A stretch of DNA of 64,000 bases from Myoxocephalus aenaeus. Its lineage: Eukaryota > Chordata > Actinopteri > Perciformes > Cottidae. The stretch spans positions 1,576,001-1,640,000 of the forward strand of contig JBAMJR010000086.1 of NCBI GenBank assembly GCA_038501785.1, read 5' to 3'. The translations under genes were made by a program, and so were the position numbers. This document shows positions 55,561-64,000 of the stretch, piece by piece (within the stretch, counting starts at the first letter, position 1; the number at the start of each line of letters is the position of its first letter). The notes below the pieces were generated by a model that was given only the letters and a program-made list of their open reading frames with translations, was not told where the DNA came from and did no database searches.

Positions 55561-58500
55561 CTGTGCTGAAGACTAATATTTATTGGTTTCAGCAAGTGGG
55601 TTTGTGGTTTATTAACACTTTAAATAAAGTGTCTGAATACATCCCTCTCCACTGTTTGAATTCTACGGCAGTGTAACCTCACAGGAATTATGTCTACGTG
55701 GGTTCCTGTAGAATAACCCCCCCCTCCCCCCCCTCCTCCTCCACTCCAAACCAAATCACCATATCTGACTCACGGGCCGGGCGGCCGTACCGGTGGTCTG
55801 GAGTGGCCACTTTAAGACGAGGACGGCAGTGAGAAACTGAAGCCGACATGAACAAAATTTCCAAGAGTAATGAGGGCTCGTATGGCTTTTTACCTGTATC
55901 GATGCCCGTGTGTGCTTTTATAGAATTATGCTCATTATTCACTATTTGGTGCTGAAGTGTGTTCCGCTTCAACTCACTCCCTGGTAATATAAGCTATTTT
56001 ATAGAGTGCATCTATTACCTGTAATCTGATAAAGATTTAGCAGCAGAGTACGGGTGCTCTCCGCTCCGGCCTCCTCTGTGTTGCAGTAAAGCCGAGACTC
56101 AGACAAGTGAGTCATGTTGGAAGTGACGGCAGATATTTATCACTGCCACTGTTTATGGTGCATGAACGCTGCTTTTTTTTTTTCCCCAACGTCAATCTGA
56201 AGGCCTGAGCCGGAGAGTTAAGCGCTAATAAGACGGCTTCAGTGTTCATCTCTTCACTCCTCCGTCAGATGAAGGGAGAGATCTGAGCGCGTCCTGGAGA
56301 GCCTCCCCCAGTGTTCTCTGGGTAGAAATAAAGCCGATTTGCTTAAATAAATAAGAAACAACCACCGCTGTCGACTGACTGACTGACTGACTGCCTGCCT
56401 GACTGTCTGACTGTAAAGGTTTTTCATCATCTACACAGAGCGGAGGCAACTGGGTTGCTGCTGCTGGCAAAGCACCCACTTTTCAAAATCATGACTTTCT
56501 CCCGTATCATCTTCTTTTTTCTCCTCCTTCAGAAAACATGATGAATAATTAAATAATAAATCCTTGGAAGCAAGTAAAATGTCATCAGTGCCTCAACTTG
56601 ATATTTCCTGAAGTGATAAAGGAGAAGAAGAAAATAAACATATCTTCCAGTATTTAGTTTGCACAATTTGTTCTTTTTGAAGCTCAAAGATCACTAACTA
56701 ACCGGTTTCTTTTTTTTTAATATACATATATATATATATATATATATCTGCTTTTGTGATTTGTTTTCCTGAGCATGATTAATAAATGATAATACCCTGG
56801 ATTCTCATCACAACAACAAACAGATGTTTTCCATTCGGTGCGCCTCGAACAGGTTAATAAAACCCTGAAAGAAAACAGAAAAAAAAACACTTACTGCAAA
56901 ATGAACCGCGCAGAAAATGACTGACCCTGAAGGGGAATGGATTTCTATTTGCTTTCGGTCTCAGCCCGTGATGGTGATATGCCCACATCCCCGCAGCTAC
57001 GTTGTGATTGCCGAGGTCGCTTACTAATGGTTTGCTGTTTACTTTCGCTGCACTTTCAAAATCGCTTGTATCACCTCGCGAACTATGGACACTCGTTTTT
57101 CTAAAAGCATCCGGAGAGTGAGCGAGGGAACGAGGGAACGAGGAGAGGAGGAGGGTTTTGATGATGCTTTTGCTGGATCCGAGTCTCTGAGGTCTTCATC
57201 AATTATGTCCTCAAGATTCCAGCATATTTCCACTCTTAAATGAATGGAATTCTCTATTATTTAGCTGCTAATATGGCCCCCCTCGAGTCGGACGGGATGG
57301 GCTCGGGTCTGATGCTTTCCTGCACTTTAGACCCGCCCCGCCGTTAGGAAGGGTGCCAACTCTCGGCCACACTGGTCATTTTATCTGCTCTCCTCGTTTC
57401 CTGCCCGTTGCATTAGCCGGCCCCACCGGGGGTTTCTTTTGGCACATTAAAACAGATTTGGGTTAATAATTGATGCCGCGATTTATGGACTCCAGTGCCT
57501 GAGGTTGAAGTGAAAGCCTCCACTTAAAAAGAGAGCACGCCTCTCACTCCTGCCTTTGCCTCAGAGTGCCGTGATTTATAACTTCAGTCTGATGGCGCGC
57601 AATTTATTGCGCGAGGCTCTGTTGAAGAAAAAAGGGCCAGACGTATCATTTTTCATACAACAGCCATTTTGATGTGATTACTTTTGAGCTTTGGATTTCT
57701 CCTTCACACATCAACTCAAGACAATGGGGGGAAAGAAAAAAAAATGTATTGATCTATGCACCACGACCAGTAAATCTATTTGTATTTCTGCAGCGCCGGG
57801 CTCCTGAGTCTCGTCTTTGATTAAGAAACTGTGCCTGAAATTAATGTTCAACGCCACGAGACTGGCGTGAGAAGATCTATAGGATGTGAATCAATAGCGT
57901 TCCGTAGGTGATCAGAGAAAGTGTGATCAGCTCTCATTACGATTCTGAGGAGGCTGTCAAGGATTCCATGATTCATAACTTTTTCCCCTTTTATTAGCTC
58001 CCTCTTCTCCACACACATATAGAAGTGTGAGGCGCTTCGTCTGAAGGTGTCGTTCAGCTAAATGTGTCTTTTGAGACAGAAACATAACTCATCGGACTCT
58101 GAAGAGATTGTTGAATAGAAGTGCAGAAGTCTGAAGGTATCTCCACTTCCAGTTGTGCAATTTTTCAGCGTGACTCTCTGAACGACTATCAGTCAGTCGT
58201 CCCACCACTTTGGTCCAGACGGAAATATCTCAACATCTATTGGATGGATTGTCGTGAGATCTCACTCCGAGATTCGTTCGTTCACACTCGGAGAAATAAA
58301 GACGCTAACTAGAACCGTGCAGGGTTCTTTGGATCGTCCTCACAGGAGAGGTTTAACTCCACTGTGCCAGAGACATCATAATTACACCACTAAACGGTTT
58401 AATGTTTGACATTACAGTTATGTGCACACATAACGACGCATCTGCTGCTCTGAAATTTAATTTAGATTAATCAGTATACTTTTAAACTCTAATGCAGTGC

Positions 58501-59670
58501 ATGACCTGAGCGCCCACTTTAAAAGGTTACGATGCAAATGAAAAGGCAAGATGTAAAATCATGTGACAAACAGGACGGCCACTAAATATGGTCCACATCT
58601 AGGTTATTTTTTCTAGGTTTTGTTTTAAATCGTCACCGGTTTGAGCTTTCGGTGGTAAGTTGTGGTCACTCGCTCATTCTTGGAGGTGTTGAACTAATTA
58701 GGCTGCCCCGTCGTCTAATCATATGCTTTTATGCAAATTAAATTCAATCTGAAGGTCAACAATTTTGTCCAGCAGCAATATTTATGTAGAACACGGCGAG
58801 CCGACATGCGGCAGAAAGACTGGGCCCATATGGGGCACAACTTTTTTTTTTTTTTTTTAAAGCAGCTTGGCATTGGAAGGTTTTTGCACATGTCGACTTC
58901 TTTTTCGTGAAAAAAAAAACACTCAAAAACAATTCAGCAAAAAGAATCAGGTGTGAGTCGTTGGCATTGCTAGCGTTTCTCAAAGACGATAACTCCTTTC
59001 CTTTTTCAAGGAAATTAATGAGGGAGATGAGGATCCATTCCCAACAGAGCAGAATACAAAGCAGGAGGAAGCATTAAGAAATACACCTGGCTTCAATCCC
59101 CTGAAAAGAGGGATTGCCGCCGTTTCCAGCTCCATTATAATTTCCTGTTTATGTCGCTCTCCGGAGCTTCAGGAACTCTGAAAGGATTTAAATGTCCTTC
59201 AGTCCCAGCGTCTTTCTCCCATTGCCTTCTGATTTATAGATTTTATTTTCAGCTTGAAAGCAAAAAAATTAGGAATTCCAATAAAAAAAAACACCACCGT
59301 GACGCGGAGGAGCTTAAAGCGAGCTGAAAGGTGGAGGAAATAGGAAGCACATAAAACGCCCATTGCCAGCACCGCGGGTGAAATATGACAAATTGTCGGG
59401 GAACCATGTAACAAAACGTGATATGCGGCAAATGAACTGGGCTTTATTCAATCCCCGAGCAGCCGCCAGGAGTCCCACTCCGCTCCGGCTGCATTGTGCC
59501 GGGCGCCCGGATTCTGCCGGGCTCCCATTAAACTCCACAATACACAATCATTCACTCCTCTCCTGAACTCTGCAAACACGCAGGGCTCCTTGTGGCGCTC
59601 TCCCACTTTGGGCAGGAAGGTGTCACTTAGGGAGAGGCACCCTGGTTTGACCGTGACTCCAACACAAGCC
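55561..59670. other. Intergenic, no gene seen
   Basis: It includes (GACT)n at 56374-56395 and (AT)n at about 56722-56747. Two patches carry developmental-type motifs: 57430-57640 (ttaataattgatgc, gcgcaatttattgcgc) and 58690-58760 (ctaattag, atgcaaatta). The rest is unique sequence. Confidence 0.55.
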
Positions 59671-59680
59671 GTGACTACTG

Positions 59681-60090
59681 CAGGGTTCTTACGGTCATGG
59701 AAAACCTGGAAAAGTCTTGGAATTTGGAAAGTTTTGGAAAGGTCATGTAAATGTGTTGTTTTCATGTGTTCATGTCGTTCATTTACGCTGAGTTTGAAAT
59801 AATTAATATTCTTTTAAAAGAAAGACGCTCAAAATATAAGCAGGCGTACATACAGGCATCTATATAAATGTTTATTCTTTTAATCAAACTATTGTCTCAT
59901 TCATTTGTGTCATTTAAGGTTTCAAAGTTACTGTATGCTTTGTATTCTCATTATTAGTTTAAATACTACTACATTTTCTCACTTTTTCATGTTTACACCG
60001 AGATTTCACAAAATGTTTGGTCATGGAAATCTGGTTTAAAGTCATGGAAAAGTCATGGAAATCCATTGGTCAAAATGTGTCTGAAGCCTG
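59681..60090 (+). mobile_element. hAT-like non-autonomous element, copy B (uninterrupted)
   Basis: At 410 bp it starts CAGGGTTCTTACGGTCATGG and is collinear with 18865-19516 except for the nested SINE there and small indels. Its right end (GAAGCCTG) is one base away from the expected GAACCCTG. Confidence 0.75.
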
Positions 60091-60099
60091 TATTGTAAC

Positions 60100-61000
60100 C
60101 CAGACGCTATGAATAAATGCATTTCCTCACCTCTCTCTCTCTCTCTCTCTCTCTGAATGATCAGCTGGCATGACTCAAAAATAGGCTCCCAGTGTGCAGA
60201 CAGTGGGGCGGCCCTGAGGAGGGGAGGCAGCTTCTGGTGACCCCCTACGGTTCCATCCAGGGTGCTCCCTTGGGGACCCACTGGGCCACGGGGAGCCCAA
60301 AGGGAGCCCGACCGTGGCCGAGGCGGCGCAGAGCTCACTGAACAGATAAACCCAGGGGATTACCGCCAGGCTGCTCGCAACGCGGTGGAAATGAGGAGCG
60401 GGTTTACCTTAAACCTCTTTTTATTATCCGAGTACGACCCTATTAGCCAGAGGAGGCGACACGCGGCGCACGGGGCGAAGGCCGTGCACATGGGTTCTGG
60501 TGGATTGCTCCTACACATTTGATTTATCGTTATTACACGATGGCCACATGCGGTAATTTTTTAAACTTCCACCTAATAAGCGGGAAGAGATTAATTCACG
60601 TGCATGATGAAGTGCGCAGCGGCAAGCAGTCAGGCAAAGCAAATTCTTGTTTAAAAGTGTGTGTGTGCACCCTTTTTTTGTGTGAATGCTTTTCAAACTC
60701 TGCTGAAGGAAGACTGCAGGGGCACTTATCTGAAATAAGTAGGCCTGCCCTCCACCGCAGTCCTCGCTAGCAGCTCCTTATGCTAATGAGCTGTGTAAGA
60801 TGAAGAAAATATGTTCTTTGCAACACAAACAGCGCTGCAGTTAATTCCAGCAGCACGGACGTAATCCACTCACACACTCTCAGTCCTGTAAACGTGTGAG
60901 AAATGGAGGGATGAGCTCATTTGCGATGAAGCGGTGAGCATTTTTTGAGAGCGGTGTAATGCTTTGAGGTAAGGCTTGTGCAATAAATACGTAAACGCAT
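60100..61000. other. Intergenic; (CT)n and a motif-rich patch
   Basis: (CT)n lies at 60131-60154. The stretch 60530-60810 contains 'acctaataagcgggaagag', 'agattaattcac' and 'ttatgctaatgag' (octamer-like). It could be regulatory; there is no coding evidence. Confidence 0.45.
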
Positions 61001-61009
61001 CACTGTGGT

Positions 61010-61310
61010 CGTCCGTCAATGGAATCGTATCGTGATGAAATCATACATCTAGATATCGTGATGCACAATCACGTCATCTAAATCCATAATAACACATGTC
61101 TCAGAAAACTACAACTATTGTCTTAATCTGATCACTCTGTATTTTGTGTGCGTCGATACGATTATTTATCGTCCTTCAATTGAATCACATATCGAGATAT
61201 CATGCTTTGTGATCCACATTTACGTCGTCAAATTTGGTAATAATAAGCACATACTCACTCAAATTTAGAAAAAAAATAAACCTATTGTCTTAATCTGATC
61301 ATTCTTTTTC
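61010..61310 (+). repeat. Diverged tandem duplication, period about 160-167 bp
   Basis: Two successive units share 'cgtccgtcaatggaatc'/'cgtccttcaattgaatc' (61010 and 61170) and an identical 'attgtcttaatctgatca' (61117 and 61284), with drifted sequence between. Confidence 0.75.
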
Positions 61311-61389
61311 TGTAATTTTCCTTGAATCTTTCATTTTGCACTAAAGTTCTTAATTAAATGACTTGTTTTTCCTTTAATCCACACAGGAG

Positions 61390-61662
61390 TACCGTAAAAG
61401 TCTTTTTACAAGCCGCTACTACCTTCGGTCAGTGTCCCCGTTAGCTCCCCGCTGTAGCCAGCTAGCGGTCCGCTAGCTCTCCGACAACCACCGAAGGTAG
61501 CGGGACCAGCCCCGCCTCGAAACCCGACTCGGGCAGAGGGGACGCGGCCAGTAGCAGCAGCAGAGCTAGCTAGCAGTAGTGCTAGCTAGCAGTAGTGCTA
61601 GCTTGCTACAGCGGGGACACCCACCGGCGGTAGAAGCGGCTTGTAACCCGACTTTTACGGTA
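61390..61662. mobile_element. MITE-like element with long inverted ends and TA flanks
   Basis: The left end reads taCCGTAAAAGTCTTTTTACA and the inverse of the right end reads taCCGTAAAAGTCGGGTTACA. The similarity continues inward (AAGCCGCT.CTACC, GTGTCCCCG) for about 60 bp with few mismatches. TA sits at each border. The interior has three 'gctagctagcagtagt'-like repeats and no protein. Length and TA borders suggest a Tc1/mariner- or PIF-mobilised MITE. Confidence 0.8.
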
Positions 61663-62429
61663 TTCAGAATTATGCTTTATCTTGTGATTATTTCATTTAG
61701 ACTCCAAGAAAACCTGCTATATTATGATACATATATAAATATATAGATTTATAGAGAGTCTGTACTGCTGCCACATGCCCGTAGAGCCGGTCAGCGTTTA
61801 CCACCGTGATGTTTACCACCGTGACGGAGCAAACCACAGATGAATAAAAATGGTAATCGCGGATCAAAACACTTCGGCAGCACACGTTGTACTGAGGGAA
61901 GTGTCCCGATGTTTATCACAGCGAAGGTTGTTTTCATCTTTTTCCTCCTGAAATCTGTCTCTGTTTTGTTTGTGAACAAACTAACTGAATTTCCATTAAA
62001 CAGGAGATTTACTTGAGAATGAATAAATACATCATGACGTAAAGAAACGCTGTGATTCACCACTTTGCTTCAGAAGGCATGAAAACAGAGATTGTGATGG
62101 AAACAATTGGCTCTATTTCTATTTGAAATCATTTAGTTCCTGATTCATTCCTTTCTTGTTTGGTAACGACTTAAAAGTTCTGCAGTCCTAAAAAGAAATG
62201 AGTCAGCATTTCTTGCCCGTCCGGTCCCTCGTCTTGAAGTCAATGTTTAAAAAGGGTTTCTGGTTAGAGATTTTAATGTTTTGTTCTACAATATAAAACA
62301 CATCCGTAAATACCCTCTGGTAAATCTTGTAGCGTCTTAAAAAAGCGTCTAAATGAGACACCGACTAGTCTCACTGTTTACACCCGCGCTCATGTGACCG
62401 CTTTTTTTAAGCTTAATTTCCAACCTGTC

Positions 62430-62762
62430 ACCCCCCAGTCAATTTTCTACCGTTCACTCCCCTGCACATCCCTCCACACCTCATTTTAATACACTTGCCA
62501 CTTTACTCTACACTTGTCACTTTCACATAATCACTTCATTCTGTGCACTTTATTTTATTTTAATTACATTTTAACCCTAATTTGTATACTCAGTAGACCC
62601 AATTGTAAATATTCATGCTCCCTTTTTATTGCACTCTGTTTTATGTTTATTGTTGAATGTTTATTGTTAAATGGCATGCACCTTCCCGCCAGGACAAATT
62701 CCTTTTATGTGTAAACTTACTTGGCAATTAAATGGTTTTCTGATTCTGATTCTGATAAAAAA
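62430..62762 (+). repeat. LINE 3' UTR fragment with (TTCTGA)n tail
   Basis: It ends with 'acttggcaattaaatgg' followed by three TTCTGA units and an A run, the standard 3' end of L2/CR1-like fish LINEs. No coding part is left. The 5' limit is approximate. Confidence 0.65.
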
Positions 62763-62769
62763 AAACGCT

Positions 62770-64000
62770 TAAAAAAAAACACATTTATCAGAAGCGACCT
62801 TTTTCAAAAATCGAAAAAGTTAGTGTTCATTTGTGAACAAAAGTACCCGAAACGTTTTCTTTTCGCAACTATCCGAAATCTAAATTGTCGAGAAAAGCTG
62901 TGCGACGCCTACAAAAAGACGTCGTCCCCGCAGCGCTCTACTCAAACGACGGTTCGTATGATATCCCACGAAGATGCGCCTTTCCCGACCGAATCCAGCG
63001 ACGCGTGTCAATTTCCGCTCGTTCCGCGCGTGAGGCCTTCTCCAAATGAACTTCCATCTTCACAGGAAACAACCGTTTACGTTCAGGCAACAAACCCACG
63101 TGGCTAGCTTTAGGAAAAGATCGTCGTTCGAGGTAAAACAACAACGGAAGTGCGCAAGTTACAGGTCTCCTGGTTGAAAGATGCTCTTTATAACATTCAA
63201 GATTACGTGGATAGCGTAAAAAATATATTTTGTGGCATATCTACGAATTACGAATGAGACCAGCCTGCTCCATTGTACTTGTGGAATTGCTCAAAAATCC
63301 TGGGAGGTGATGCAGGAAAATAAGGTCCAGGGTCCAAGAAAGTTGTAATAAAAGAATATTTAATAAAAAGTGATAGACAGACAGCTTATGCTTTCGATCG
63401 AGCTCCTCTTACTCCACCAGCGAACACCACGGGCACGCAGGTCCAAGTCGCTCGCTCGTAGCCGGAAGAAGAGAGCGCTCCTCCTTCATACAGTTGATTT
63501 ATATCATTCATGGAGCCTAGAGCCCTTCCGATTCGTTCTGGTTGCTGCTTCACTCGCTATTGGCCCGCAACTAAAGTGACGGAGCCCCGTCCACTTCTTC
63601 TTCTTCTTCTTCTGCTGACCGGTAAAGTCTCAAACGTCAATTCTTCAGCTCCGCCACCTCAGGCGAACAAGAGAACTACAAGTCCTTCTAGCGGCAGTAC
63701 ATGCAGCGTGCAGCATCTAACATCCATTCACACATTAATCATTTCACAGTAAATAAAAGTGACCTTCATATGCATACAATTACAAATCCTTCATAATAAT
63801 ATCCCTTATTAATTATCACATTCCATGCATTGTAATGTACACAATAAACCTTACACTGTACAAGTCCAAATTTGACTAACTAAACTCTAAAAAAACCTTC
63901 ATACTCTATCGTAGAGTACGCTATTTATTGGAGCTAACACCCTACTTTTACATTGGTTTCTTCAGTTTTTTTGGCAGATGAATGGTCGTGATGGATACTC
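62770..64000. other. Right edge, no gene supported
   Basis: A frame of 128 codons (62721-63107) has no recognisable domain and starts inside the LINE tail. The block at 63340-63960 has a different base pattern, including a (TTC)n tract (63593-63614), and could be an unrecognised repeat. No ends were found. Confidence 0.45.

Noticed and set aside
62721..63107. 128-codon + frame near the right edge
   Set aside because: It begins in a LINE tail and A run, shows no domain and no splice context.

Overview
The window looks like nuclear DNA of a teleost fish, probably a compact spiny-rayed (percomorph-type) genome. Genes are split into many short exons with GT..AG introns, the large exons are GC-rich against AT-rich introns and spacers, dinucleotide arrays are abundant, and the dispersed repeats are of kinds familiar from fish (truncated LINEs, a tRNA-derived SINE, hAT-like and Harbinger-like short elements). 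Nothing prokaryotic, viral or plasmid-like was seen. All protein identities are from reading translated exons against remembered families; no search was run.

The left 27 kb is gene-dense and all on the + strand. Positions 109-6778 hold the last 18 exons of an axonemal dynein heavy chain, best assigned as dnah12. Positions 8297-12551 hold a complete nine-exon ankyrin/SOCS-box gene, asb14. Positions 14378-27110 hold a complete 23-exon tasor gene (the HUSH-complex scaffold). Joining the exons at canonical splice sites gives open frames whose lengths divide exactly by three (1042, 584 and 1819 codons including stops). The exception is one in-frame TAA in dnah12 (2974-2976) where the family has a serine. 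In human, DNAH12 and ASB14 are neighbours in this same transcriptional order on 3p14.3, with TASOR a little further on. This supports the assignments and suggests that the genes between ASB14 and TASOR were lost or moved in this fish lineage.

From 27.1 to 64 kb only one coding gene was found: a single-exon, minus-strand amigo3-like gene (37046-35643) encoding a signal peptide, leucine-rich repeats, one Ig domain and one membrane span. The rest is spacer with repeats and a few AT-rich patches carrying homeobox/POU-like motifs that might be conserved regulatory elements.

The most useful observations are: the lone nonsense codon in an otherwise intact dnah12; two LINE fragments dated by perfect 14-bp and 13-bp target-site duplications; a SINE nested in a hAT-like repeat whose second copy at 59.7 kb preserves the uninterrupted site; three short DNA-transposon-like elements defined by inverted termini; a 79-bp near-perfect hairpin downstream of tasor; a dispersed repeat family that carries CTCF-core-like motifs and forms a head-to-head pair at 54-55.5 kb; and a conserved-looking tail motif in the wrong frame at the end of amigo3. 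The genes do not form a pathway: dynein acts in cilia, ASB14 in ubiquitin ligation (muscle expression suspected), TASOR in heterochromatin silencing and AMIGO3 in neural cell adhesion.
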